From positions 1 through 60,395 of IMG/VR virus record IMGVR_UViG_3300046820_000327: DNA of 60,395 bases. One strand, 5' to 3'. Shown piece by piece: positions 1 through 6,418 of the stretch. The notes under the pieces are model-generated. The model ran no database searches. It was not told the origin of the DNA and worked only from the letters and a program-made list of their open reading frames with translations. The stretch comes from a virus. Both the position numbers and the translations under genes were made by a program. The first letter of the stretch is position 1. Each line of letters begins with the position of its first letter.

Positions 1-991
1 CTACTAATGTGCCATCTACCAAGCGTCTGCGTATCACAGCATATAAATCATCACCCAGCAGTTCATAGAATATGCCATTAAAAACAGTGAACATGCCCAA
101 GCGTTTGGCAGTATTGGTCTGGCGACCGCACCAGTTGGCCACAGCATACCATTGATGTGCTGTGCCTGGACGCATCTTGTGTCTGCGTCTGCTGGCACGA
201 ATGGCATAACCGTTGGAGTCAGTGCCTGCGGTAAGGTCTATAGAGGCCAAATACTGAATCCATATGACCGCGGCACTGGTGCCTGATGTTTTTTCGTGAT
301 AGCGTAGGTCACCGTCCTTGTCCACTGCGGGCACATACCACCAGTTCTGTCCCTGTGTGCTGACACGCAGGCGTCCCGATGTGTCCAGTTGATTATTAGT
401 GCTACTGGGCCAAAAATGAACTTCATTGTAACTGCCGTTGGGTGGAGTTACCGTGACATTGCCAGTTATGGCCGGCATAGTGCCGATGTTTACATTACCA
501 GTGACGCCAACGTTGCCTGTAATGCTGGGCATTGATGTTATACTTACGTTGCTGGGGAAGTTGTCTACGCTAACATTTCCTGATACGGAAACATTACCAC
601 GAATAGCAGGTAGTGTTGCAATACCAGCAATGTTGCCTATAACTGTAACATTGGCATTGCCGGTTGTGACCCAAGGTGTTGTACCTTGCTGAACCGTAAG
701 GTTGCCACCGCTTACTACAACGTTGCCTTGTATGGGAACAAAGGTTGTCAAGTTACCAAAGGTGCCTAGTTCAGTTAAGTGTACGTGTACAGGATTTTCA
801 GGAGTAGAACTTACAGTAACTTCACCGGGGATATTAACGTTACCTGAGATTACAATATTACCTTCAAATGTGCTGTTAACACGCAACTCGGGAGTGCCGT
901 CGTTGCGATACTGCATGGCCTTGTGAATGTTCAGCAGGTTGGGTTCGTCTGAGTGAACGTAGTCTGTTGAGTTAGGATTTTGAACGCCCAT
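1..991 (-). CDS. Fibre-like structural protein with GNV repeats, partial
   Basis: I translated this gene by hand. It starts at ATG 991 (MGVQNPNSTDYVHSDEPN) and stays open for 330 codons to the window edge, so the C-terminus is missing. The start overlaps the stop of the upstream gene (TAATG). Residues about 45-190 are built from short GNVxVSGNVxV-type repeats, as expected of a beta-solenoid or phage surface protein. The later part is richer in Trp, Tyr and Arg and looks globular. Coupling to the ILEI-domain protein upstream and a late-type promoter at 2099 point to a virion or fibre accessory protein. No enzymatic motif is seen. The exact role is unknown. Confidence 0.75.
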   Translation of the reverse strand, partial: MGVQNPNSTDYVHSDEPNLLNIHKAMQYRNDGTPELRVNSTFEGNIVISGNVNIPGEVTVSSTPENPVHVHLTELGTFGNLTTFVPIQGNVVVSGGNLTVQQGTTPWVTTGNANVTVIGNIAGIATLPAIRGNVSVSGNVSVDNFPSNVSITSMPSITGNVGVTGNVNIGTMPAITGNVTVTPPNGSYNEVHFWPSSTNNQLDTSGRLRVSTQGQNWWYVPAVDKDGDLRYHEKTSGTSAAVIWIQYLASIDLTAGTDSNGYAIRASRRRHKMRPGTAHQWYAVANWCGRQTNTAKRLGMFTVFNGIFYELLGDDLYAVIRRRLVDGTLV

Positions 992-1851
992 TACTGCTTA
1001 ACACCGATAAAAATGTGATCGTAACGACCGGCAGTCCAAGTATTGCTGTTGGTATTGCCGTATCCTGAGGTTAAAGCACTACGACAAGCGGAATTAAATG
1101 CCGACGCATCGTATACAACCAATACCACAATGTTACCAGCGGCCACGGCACCAAGGGCGGTAGCCATTGCGGTTACGTTTGCTGGATCGATGTATGTATC
1201 AAATCGATACGAGGCTTCAACATCTCCATCGTTATTCAACACAACCATAGTATGTCCACGAAGTTCAGTGTTTAAAACTTCGACGCCGTTAACAACTACT
1301 CGGGCCGGTTGAAACCCAGGCACATCATAGCTGGATGAATAAGCATAAATTTTATTGCCCTTTACGTATTGCGTAGTTGATAATGCTGTGGTAGTGTTAA
1401 TTGCTTCATAGAATGTAAATGTGCTGACTGTTTCTATCCAAGGACGTCCTGCAACTAGTCCGCCAATGTTAGGATTGTCTACAATATCATCATCGTCGAA
1501 CAATGTCGGTAGTGTGGTTAGGTCAACTGTGGATCTTGGGTTACTAGAATATGCTCTGTCAATTTGTGCCAGATCCAATTTGGCTTTTTGTCTTTGTTCG
1601 CGAGTGTCTAAGTGTGCAATTTTGTTGTGAGTGCGTACCGCCGATCCAGCAACAATACCAGATGCGGCAAGTGTGGCAGAGCCAGACAATATTGCATCGC
1701 CAAACACAATATCGTACCAGGCACTATCGTAACCGCGAGCCGTATTAATGGCAGTTTTCAGCTGATCAACTGTTTGACCATTGTCAATGGTATAGCTGTC
1801 ATAAACGGCTGTGTTAACTAAACTCTGTACAGTAAATGTAATGTTGGCCAT
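991..1851 (-). CDS. Ubiquitin-like plus ILEI-domain virion protein
   Basis: 286 aa. Residues about 183-286 match the interleukin-like EMT inducer (ILEI/FAM3) domain: RGHTMVVLNNDGDV, then FDTY, then AAGNIVVLVVYDAS, ending in YDHIFIGVK. ILEI domains are known in tail-fibre proteins of T4-like marine phages, where they probably bind glycans. Residues 1-75 follow a beta-grasp/ubiquitin pattern: a TVDQLKTAI helix and GDAILSGSATLAASGI, which lines up with ubiquitin's GKQLEDGRTLSDYNI. The fold assignment is my inference. The start and stop codons overlap those of both neighbours, and a late-type motif precedes the unit. A structural or adsorption role is likely. Confidence 0.75.
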   Translation of the reverse strand: MANITFTVQSLVNTAVYDSYTIDNGQTVDQLKTAINTARGYDSAWYDIVFGDAILSGSATLAASGIVAGSAVRTHNKIAHLDTREQRQKAKLDLAQIDRAYSSNPRSTVDLTTLPTLFDDDDIVDNPNIGGLVAGRPWIETVSTFTFYEAINTTTALSTTQYVKGNKIYAYSSSYDVPGFQPARVVVNGVEVLNTELRGHTMVVLNNDGDVEASYRFDTYIDPANVTAMATALGAVAAGNIVVLVVYDASAFNSACRSALTSGYGNTNSNTWTAGRYDHIFIGVKQ

Positions 1852-2078
1852 TAGTTACCTGCCTTGTGCTGATGATTGGGATACATGCTGATGCTGTCTG
1901 CACGAATGTCTGCAGGATTCTTGGGTGCATTTAAATCTGTACCACCTGCAACAATAGTGGCTACTGGTACAGTCAACTCATTGGGTTGATTTGCATATTC
2001 TGGTTCTTTTGCGGGTTCATGTTCTACACCGTCAATAAAGTCCAACAAGTGTCTAAATGTAATTTCTTTGGCTAGCAT
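1851..2078 (-). CDS. Small conserved phage protein, probably virion-associated
   Basis: 75 aa with no recognised domain. It is acidic and proline-rich in the middle and ends in DSISMYPNHQHKAGN. It is the first gene of the leftmost unit: the late-type motif CATAAATA lies about 20 nt upstream, and its stop codon overlaps the start of the ILEI-domain gene. Expression together with structural genes suggests a late, virion-related role. Nothing in the sequence shows a catalytic function. Confidence 0.6.
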   Translation of the reverse strand: MLAKEITFRHLLDFIDGVEHEPAKEPEYANQPNELTVPVATIVAGGTDLNAPKNPADIRADSISMYPNHQHKAGN

Positions 2079-2098
2079 AATTGTAATCCTGTATAGTG

Positions 2099-2106
2099 TA
2101 TTTATG
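2099..2106 (-). promoter_or_regulatory. Late-type promoter motif CATAAATA
   Basis: The minus strand reads CATAAATA about 20 nt before ATG 2078. T4-like phages use a single -10-like late motif (TATAAATA in T4, NATAAATA in cyanophages). The motif lies between a terminator and a block of structural genes, as expected of a late start point. Confidence 0.5.
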
Positions 2107-2129
2107 GGCTCATTACTTAACCCTGGGTC

Positions 2130-2154
2130 AAAAAAATACCCGCCGAAGCGGGTA
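2130..2154 (-). terminator. Rho-independent terminator
   Basis: On the minus strand a 7-bp stem (TACCCGC/GCGGGTA) with a TTCG loop is followed by seven T. It ends the early unit that runs from 3853 to 2182. The same TTCG-loop style recurs near 53280 and 58770. Confidence 0.9.
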
Positions 2155-2181
2155 AAAATTCACAGGAGATTTACAACAAAA

Positions 2182-2361
2182 TCATTGAACAGTATGCGAC
2201 AAGTAGTCAGCACCTGCTATTTTAACCATTGCGGCATGCATCACACAACGATGAAATTCTTCGAGCTCTTGCTCACTGGCGGCTGTTTCGGGAAGATTGC
2301 CTTGGCATACGTCCCAAAGGCGTTGCATATCTTCTTCCTTTAACCAAGTTTCAAAAGTCAT
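2182..2361 (-). CDS. Small hypothetical protein (59 aa)
   Basis: A short gene read by hand: MTFETWLKEEDMQRLWDV at the start, SHTVQ at the end. Its ATG overlaps the stop of the upstream gene (TAATG), and the terminator at 2154 follows after about 28 nt, so it is the last gene of the early unit. The protein is acidic and probably helical, with two cysteines and no known motif. I do not recognise it. Confidence 0.65.
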   Translation of the reverse strand: MTFETWLKEEDMQRLWDVCQGNLPETAASEQELEEFHRCVMHAAMVKIAGADYLSHTVQ

Positions 2362-2546
2362 TACAGGCCCTTAATGTGATTAATTACCGCGGTTGCTTCA
2401 GGAAAGCCCTCACGCTCTTTTTGAGCAACCACTTGCTCAATCATGTCTGCTTGTATATCGTGTAGTCCACTAACAAACGTCATAATGTCCTTTTTAGGCA
2501 TAGTATAACGAATACTATATAACAGTTGATTCTTTTTGTCGTTCAT
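2361..2546 (-). CDS. Small hypothetical phage protein (61 aa)
   Basis: 61 aa, charged, probably all helical, with no recognisable motif or membrane segment. It overlaps the 129-aa gene upstream by 4 nt and the 59-aa gene downstream by 1 nt, so translation is probably coupled along the early operon that starts at the promoter near 3900. Confidence 0.7.
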   Translation of the reverse strand: MNDKKNQLLYSIRYTMPKKDIMTFVSGLHDIQADMIEQVVAQKEREGFPEATAVINHIKGL

Positions 2547-2932
2547 GATATTACCCTTTTGGTTGTACTACGATCACTGTACAATTTTGTACCTTGTACT
2601 CTAATCAAATCTGCAGATCCCTGCGGGTTGTCGTTGAACATTTCCGTTAGATCCTGCTCAGTAATGCTGTCCACAGTATGCACCATGTAAATTTCATAGT
2701 TACGCTGTGGATTGAATCTTGCTCGCATCTGCAGGTAATGCAAAAACTTACTAACTTCTTTTAGTGGCTCGTTGGCTGGTTCTTGATCAGGATTTTTAAT
2801 ACGCTCAAACAGGCTATCTTTTTCAAAACGATTGGCGTCACTTACCAACTGTGTAATATCACGACAGCACTCAATACCGTTGCAGTCCCAGCTGAGAATA
2901 AAAATGTTTTGCTTGCTCATTTGTTCTTCCAT
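2543..2932 (-). CDS. Conserved phage hypothetical protein (129 aa)
   Basis: The N-terminus reads MEEQMSKQNIFILSWDCNGIE. Both M1 and M5 are usable starts, and M5 would shorten the 16-nt overlap with the gene upstream. The segment SWDCNGIECCRDI carries three cysteines and resembles the start of a conserved hypothetical protein of T4-like cyanophages, by memory only. No catalytic motif is visible. It is part of the early operon. Confidence 0.65.
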   Translation of the reverse strand: MEEQMSKQNIFILSWDCNGIECCRDITQLVSDANRFEKDSLFERIKNPDQEPANEPLKEVSKFLHYLQMRARFNPQRNYEIYMVHTVDSITEQDLTEMFNDNPQGSADLIRVQGTKLYSDRSTTKRVIS

Positions 2933-3333
2933 GCATTATTAGCTTCTTCCAGCAACGACTCTAAATCTATTAGGCATTCTTCGGTGGGCACAAACTTGCC
3001 CACACGTTTCTTTTTTGTTCCTGTCTTAGAATCAAGTCCAAGCAATTCACGTTCCTCACTAGACAGTTTAGACAGTGCTTCGGCCTTGACACGCTCGCGA
3101 CGTTCTTTTTCTATCAAGCGAGCTTGTTCCTTGCGATCAGCTTCTTTATGTTCTTTCCACCAACTTGCTACTTCGTCGTCTTTAAGCACTAGAAAGTCTT
3201 CAAGTCCATTTTCTTCTAAGGCCGTCATGGCCTTGCATGCAATACGGGCCAACTTGTCGACCTTGGCTTTTAATTTTGTGTTTTCTGCTGATCCAGAACC
3301 CCAGCTATCGCTTTCATAATCCCTGCAAGGCAT
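2917..3333 (-). CDS. Coiled-coil conserved phage protein (MPCRDYE family)
   Basis: 138 aa. It begins MPCRDYESDSWGSGS, an N-terminus I recognise from small conserved hypothetical proteins of many tailed phages. Residues about 20-110 are highly charged (Lys/Glu/Arg) with a helical, coiled-coil character. A good Shine-Dalgarno AAGGAGC precedes the ATG. Function is unknown; it is co-transcribed with the small early genes on both sides. Confidence 0.7.
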   Translation of the reverse strand: MPCRDYESDSWGSGSAENTKLKAKVDKLARIACKAMTALEENGLEDFLVLKDDEVASWWKEHKEADRKEQARLIEKERRERVKAEALSKLSSEERELLGLDSKTGTKKKRVGKFVPTEECLIDLESLLEEANNAWKNK

Positions 3334-3342
3334 AGATGCTCC

Positions 3343-3570
3343 TTAACAATAAAATACCTCATTACGCTTACCTGCACCGATAGCACTATAAACATATTCA
3401 CGAACTACGGTGTCTGTGGCTTCGCCGTACAACTGTGCATCACTATCGGCTAGCACATACAGTTCACTTTGTGTACGAGCCCAGTCCCACCCATTCTTCT
3501 TTGCTCGCTCAACAATACGAGCCACTTGATAATTACCTTCGCTTGTAAACATTCCGTATTCGGGCGTCAT
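3343..3570 (-). CDS. Small hypothetical protein (75 aa)
   Basis: 75 aa, starting MTPEYGMFTSEGNYQV, with Shine-Dalgarno AAGGAG upstream of ATG 3570. No domain is recognised. Spacing of about 10 nt to both neighbours fits membership of the early operon. Confidence 0.65.
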   Translation of the reverse strand: MTPEYGMFTSEGNYQVARIVERAKKNGWDWARTQSELYVLADSDAQLYGEATDTVVREYVYSAIGAGKRNEVFYC

Positions 3571-3580
3571 TGACGACTCC

Positions 3581-3853
3581 TTATCTAGACAAATTAATTA
3601 CACGACCTTGGTATTCCATAAAACTAACTCTCCAAGGAACAAATACAGTTTGACCAACCCGGCAACCATTGCGACGTTCTGTAAATTCCTTACCATCAAA
3701 CACGTCTTTGGTAACACGAATTTTGTAAGCATTGTAACCACATTCAGCTACTGCGTTACGCTCTAAAACTTCACCTTCAACAAAACAGTCCTCACGACCA
3801 ACCATTGGTTTAAAGTCATATGAACGAATAATGTCTTTTACTTGAACTTCCAT
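3581..3853 (-). CDS. Conserved early phage protein (90 aa)
   Basis: 90 aa: MEVQVKDIIRSYDFKPMVGR at the start and VFVPWRVSFMEYQGRVINLSR at the end. It resembles a small beta-rich conserved protein of T4-like marine phages, by memory. It is the first gene behind the early promoter at 3885-3913, with an AAGGAG ribosome-binding site 6 nt before the ATG. No catalytic residues are evident, and the role is unknown. Confidence 0.7.
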   Translation of the reverse strand: MEVQVKDIIRSYDFKPMVGREDCFVEGEVLERNAVAECGYNAYKIRVTKDVFDGKEFTERRNGCRVGQTVFVPWRVSFMEYQGRVINLSR

Positions 3854-3884
3854 TTTATAGCTCCTTAATTAACTGTATATGTAT

Positions 3885-3913
3885 ATTATACATTTAACCG
3901 AATTATGGGTCAA
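3885..3913 (-). promoter_or_regulatory. Early sigma70-type promoter, TTGACC-17-TATAAT
   Basis: On the minus strand TTGACC (3908-3913) and TATAAT (3885-3890) are separated by 17 bp. The spacer shares the core AATTCGGTT with other copies in the window. It lies about 30 nt before ATG 3853. Confidence 0.85.
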
Positions 3914-3918
3914 CCGTT

Positions 3919-4044
3919 TTACTTGCGGTAAATTTCACGGGCCATATCAGCACCCTTGCTGTAGCCGCGGGCACGACCAAAACAGTAGCCCAAAAAGATA
4001 CCATATGCTAGAACTGCTAAAATTACTATTGTATTTGTTTCCAT
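3919..4044 (-). CDS. 41-aa single-TM protein
   Basis: A short gene read by hand: METNTIVILAVLAYGIFLGY followed by CFGRARGYSKGADMAREIYRK. Residues about 5-22 form one transmembrane segment, followed by a basic tail that would face the cytoplasm. The ribosome-binding site AAGGAAG precedes the ATG. It is a single-gene unit behind its own early promoter (4077-4105), and the next early promoter starts at its 3' end. Early single-TM phage peptides often act on the host envelope; that role is inference only. Confidence 0.75.
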   Translation of the reverse strand: METNTIVILAVLAYGIFLGYCFGRARGYSKGADMAREIYRK

Positions 4045-4076
4045 TTAAAACTTCCTTTTTCTTAACTATTTGTAAT

Positions 4077-4105
4077 ATTATACAATTAATTGAATTTTGG
4101 GTCAA
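4077..4105 (-). promoter_or_regulatory. Early sigma70-type promoter, TTGACC-17-TATAAT
   Basis: TTGACC (4100-4105), 17-bp spacer, TATAAT (4077-4082) on the minus strand. The spacer reads CAAAATTCAATTAATTG, closely matching the copies at 4450 and 46413. It drives the 41-aa membrane protein. Confidence 0.85.
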
Positions 4106-4110
4106 CCATT

Positions 4111-4437
4111 TTAGTGGCTGTTTAATGCTGGGGCAAATTCACGGATCAATTCACGCTCACGGGCATGGGCTGGTTTACGGCCACGCACAAATTCCATAAC
4201 ACCGTAGGTGTGATTTTCCACACCGTATTCGCGGATGCTGTTGCAAAGTGCCCAATCTTTGTTTTCTGTAACTGCACGGCGAACGTGCTTTTGCATACGA
4301 ACACGCAGAGCTTTTTTAACTTGCTGTCCGCATACTGTGATACCAATATACTGCTGTTGCGTTACTGTATTAGTAATCACATAAACCGCATGCTTGGTAT
4401 CTTGGCGTCTTTTACGGGTTGCTTTTTTAATTTCCAT
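4111..4437 (-). CDS. GIY-YIG domain protein (108 aa)
   Basis: Starting at ATG 4437 the protein is 108 aa. Residues 18-20 (VYV) and 30-32 (YIG) form the GIY-YIG strand pair, followed by a basic helix (residues 41-54) and a helix with Glu94 and Glu96 before FAPALN. This is the layout of the GIY-YIG nuclease superfamily, as in T4 Seg-type endonucleases. It has no separate DNA-binding module, so it may be a free-standing nuclease, active or not. I choose ATG 4437 rather than an earlier in-frame ATG at 4452, because that one lies within the promoter. The -10 box ends 6 nt before 4437, so the mRNA would be leaderless. Confidence 0.8.
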   Translation of the reverse strand: MEIKKATRKRRQDTKHAVYVITNTVTQQQYIGITVCGQQVKKALRVRMQKHVRRAVTENKDWALCNSIREYGVENHTYGVMEFVRGRKPAHARERELIREFAPALNSH

Positions 4438-4443
4438 ACTAGT

Positions 4444-4472
4444 ATTATACAATTAATGGATTTTTGGGTCAA
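4444..4472 (-). promoter_or_regulatory. Early promoter giving a leaderless mRNA
   Basis: TTGACC (4467-4472), 17 bp, TATAAT (4444-4449) on the minus strand, then ACTAGT and ATG. Transcription is expected to start 6-7 nt past the -10 box, at the A of the start codon. Confidence 0.8.
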
Positions 4473-4474
4473 CC

Positions 4475-4517
4475 AAAAGAAAAGGTTAGTAAACACTAAC
4501 GTAAGTGCTTGCTAACC
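4475..4517 (-). terminator. Rho-independent terminator
   Basis: On the minus strand GGTTAG pairs with CTAACC, and inside that AGCACT pairs with AGTGTT; TTTTCTTTT follows. It closes the unit 6271-4542 just upstream of the GIY-YIG promoter. Confidence 0.75.
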
Positions 4518-4541
4518 TGTGGCTTTTTTACAACGAAATTA

Positions 4542-4772
4542 TTAATGTAAAGTTTGGGTATTATCGATATTATCTAAATCATTAATACCGAATATCTTTA
4601 GAATTTTAGCGATATTCTTAGGAGTTTTAAATGGTACATTATCGGGTAAAAATACTGATTTTAATTCGCCGTCGGGACCGAATATAAATCCATAATCATC
4701 ATCAGTGATTTCTTGATCGTAAACATCGTCAACATTATATTCTTGTTCACTGCTTTGGTTCATTTTGCTCAT
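4542..4772 (-). CDS. Small acidic phage protein (76 aa)
   Basis: 76 aa with a very acidic first half and a conserved-looking core: DDDYGFIFGPDGELKSVFLP, then DNVPFKTPKNIAKILKIFGI. The start overlaps the metallopeptidase gene by 26 nt; an internal Met (position 4) would reduce this. It is last in its unit, just before a terminator. Its acidity and small size would fit a modifier or inhibitor protein, but I do not recognise the family. Confidence 0.65.
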   Translation of the reverse strand: MSKMNQSSEQEYNVDDVYDQEITDDDYGFIFGPDGELKSVFLPDNVPFKTPKNIAKILKIFGINDLDNIDNTQTLH

Positions 4773-5373
4773 TATTCAGCTCCAATAGGTTAAGATATTT
4801 TTGTATTTCTTGTTCTAATTTTACAATAACTGACTTGTCGTTGTCAAATGTAGTTTGATATACTCCGTACATTACGCACTCTTGAGGTATGCAACCACGC
4901 ACAATTGATTCTGCGGCAATACTAAATCCGTAAGCATCCAGTTCTGCACCATCACCTAGATATTCTTGCTCACTGATCAGTGGATTGCCTTCGGGTAACT
5001 TGCTTTCATATGCTTTGAACTTTTGTCTACTGCGATGTTGTTGTCTGTGCACCAGTTCGTGACAGATACATTCAGCTAGATCGAATGCCAAGGTTTCCCA
5101 ATCAATTAAATCTGTAAAGAAATACTTTTGATCGGGATGATAACATAGTGTGATTTCTACACTAGGTAAATCCTGGCTGTCGTTAAAACAATCATATATT
5201 CCAGCCACAACAATCATGTCTGGATCTACTGCTGGATCACGATGTGTACGAAATAAAAAATCCGTAGCCGGAAACTGTCTACGGATTAATTTAGTAACTT
5301 CGCTAGCAGTATATCGGCGACCTTTAAAAGTATCGCCGATGTCTAGTATGCGTGAGTGTATTTCAAAAAACAT
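4747..5373 (-). CDS. Zincin-type metallopeptidase
   Basis: 208 aa. The helix CICHELVHRQQH at residues 102-113 holds an HExxH zinc site (His105, Glu106, His109), and YLGDGAELDAYGF about 30 residues later offers a third ligand (Glu144 or Asp146). This is the gluzincin/metzincin-like layout of putative phage peptidases. No signal peptide is seen, so a cytoplasmic or virion location is likely. It overlaps both neighbours and shares a transcript with the SleB hydrolase and the 3-TM protein. The substrate is unknown. Confidence 0.7.
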   Translation of the reverse strand: MFFEIHSRILDIGDTFKGRRYTASEVTKLIRRQFPATDFLFRTHRDPAVDPDMIVVAGIYDCFNDSQDLPSVEITLCYHPDQKYFFTDLIDWETLAFDLAECICHELVHRQQHRSRQKFKAYESKLPEGNPLISEQEYLGDGAELDAYGFSIAAESIVRGCIPQECVMYGVYQTTFDNDKSVIVKLEQEIQKYLNLLELNNEQNEPKQ

Positions 5374-5690
5374 TATCTAAATAATATCATCGCCATAATA
5401 ACAGCTTGAGTAATAAACCCTGCACCGTTGGTAATAATATTTATAGAGTTTTTCAGGATGATGGCTCGGATAAACAACAGTACCAATCCTGCCCAAGCAA
5501 ATAACACCACGTCCAAGCTAGGTGTGCGATCACTGAGTGCTGTAAGCAAGGCCAACAAAGTTGGGATAGTTGCACAATGCACAACTACAATGGCTAGCCA
5601 CTCTAGGGTGTCTGCCGAGATCTTGCTAAAGTGATCTGCGAAGAATTTGGTAATAGCCGCACGAATGCTATCTACGGTAAATTTTTGCAT
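5373..5690 (-). CDS. Three-TM membrane protein, holin candidate
   Basis: 105 aa. Hydrophobic segments lie at about 28-46, 58-78 and 85-104, with the loop SDRTPSLDV between the first two. Three TM segments with about 100 residues fit a class I holin, and the gene lies 3 nt downstream of a cell-wall hydrolase gene. The holin role is inferred from size, topology and neighbour; no family signature is recognised. It could be another inner-membrane protein. Confidence 0.6.
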   Translation of the reverse strand: MQKFTVDSIRAAITKFFADHFSKISADTLEWLAIVVVHCATIPTLLALLTALSDRTPSLDVVLFAWAGLVLLFIRAIILKNSINIITNGAGFITQAVIMAMILFR

Positions 5691-5692
5691 GA

Positions 5693-6271
5693 TTAGTCCT
5701 TATAGAAAATATGTGCACCGATTTTGCCAACCTTGGGTTTTTTCCAACCCGGGCTAACATAGTCTGCGTGATAGTAAAGAGCGTCTTTCATTGACGGCAA
5801 ACGGAAATTTTCAAGTAACACCTTTTTAGCTACTTCTTCGCTTTCTTTGTAAAGTGCTGGATGCACTGGGCGAACTTTATGTGTGTTTTCACAGAACCAT
5901 GAGAACTGGCAAATCACTCGATCGTACACTACATTCTTTTGGTGTACAACTCCGCATACGTCTTTGGCAAAGCGTCCGCTTTCTAAACGATTCATTGTAA
6001 CTTGTGCTACTGCTACTTTACCTTCAAACGGCTCTGATGCCGCTTCCCAGTAAATATTTTTAGCCAAGCAATCTAATTGCTTGGTACGATCCGCTACACT
6101 AGTAAATCCTTGGCGAAGCTCTTCGCCGGTACTGCGTAGCGTAGTTAATTTTGTGTTTGTAACTGTAACTAGTACAGCCATGACTAAAATAAAACCTAAA
6201 AACTTAAATAGGTTCCTTGAAAGTCTCACCAAGCGGTCTTGGTCACTATGCGACAGGGTTAATGTCTTCAT
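5693..6271 (-). CDS. SleB-type cell-wall hydrolase
   Basis: 192 aa. Residues about 20-39 form an N-terminal membrane anchor. The rest matches the SleB/Hydrolase_2 family: CLAKNIYWEAASEP with the expected catalytic Glu76, then GKVAVAQVTMNRLESGRFAKDV, then CQFSWFCE and a C-terminal YYHADYVSPGW. The family cleaves peptidoglycan as a lytic transglycosylase. The anchor suggests a signal-anchor endolysin or an envelope-attached enzyme in the periplasm. AAAGGAGG is a strong ribosome-binding site, and the gene heads a unit with its own promoter. Confidence 0.85.
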   Translation of the reverse strand: MKTLTLSHSDQDRLVRLSRNLFKFLGFILVMAVLVTVTNTKLTTLRSTGEELRQGFTSVADRTKQLDCLAKNIYWEAASEPFEGKVAVAQVTMNRLESGRFAKDVCGVVHQKNVVYDRVICQFSWFCENTHKVRPVHPALYKESEEVAKKVLLENFRLPSMKDALYYHADYVSPGWKKPKVGKIGAHIFYKD

Positions 6272-6357
6272 TTTGGCTTTCCTCCTTTTAAGGGTTGTTA
6301 GTTATATAAGCTAGTAAAATCTGAGATAAAGACTACTATAACTAGATAACTAGGTAC

Positions 6358-6387
6358 ATTATAGCATATTTTTTGATATTTTTGCAA
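6358..6387 (-). promoter_or_regulatory. Sigma70-type promoter TTGCAA-18-TATAAT
   Basis: TTGCAA (6382-6387), 18 bp, TATAAT (6358-6363) on the minus strand, with an extended -10 (TGC). It precedes the SleB/3-TM/peptidase unit by about 85 nt. The spacer is unlike that of the TTGACC family. Confidence 0.75.
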
Positions 6388-6418
6388 GTAAAAACGGGTT
6401 ATAAAGAAGCCAAACCGT

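Noticed and set aside
2783-3319. Long plus-strand open frame (178 aa)
   Set aside because: It mirrors two well-supported minus-strand genes; its translation is Ser/Leu-rich with no motif and no ribosome-binding site.
4437-4452. Upstream start codon for the GIY-YIG gene (extra MYNTS)
   Set aside because: This ATG lies in the promoter, upstream of the expected transcription start.
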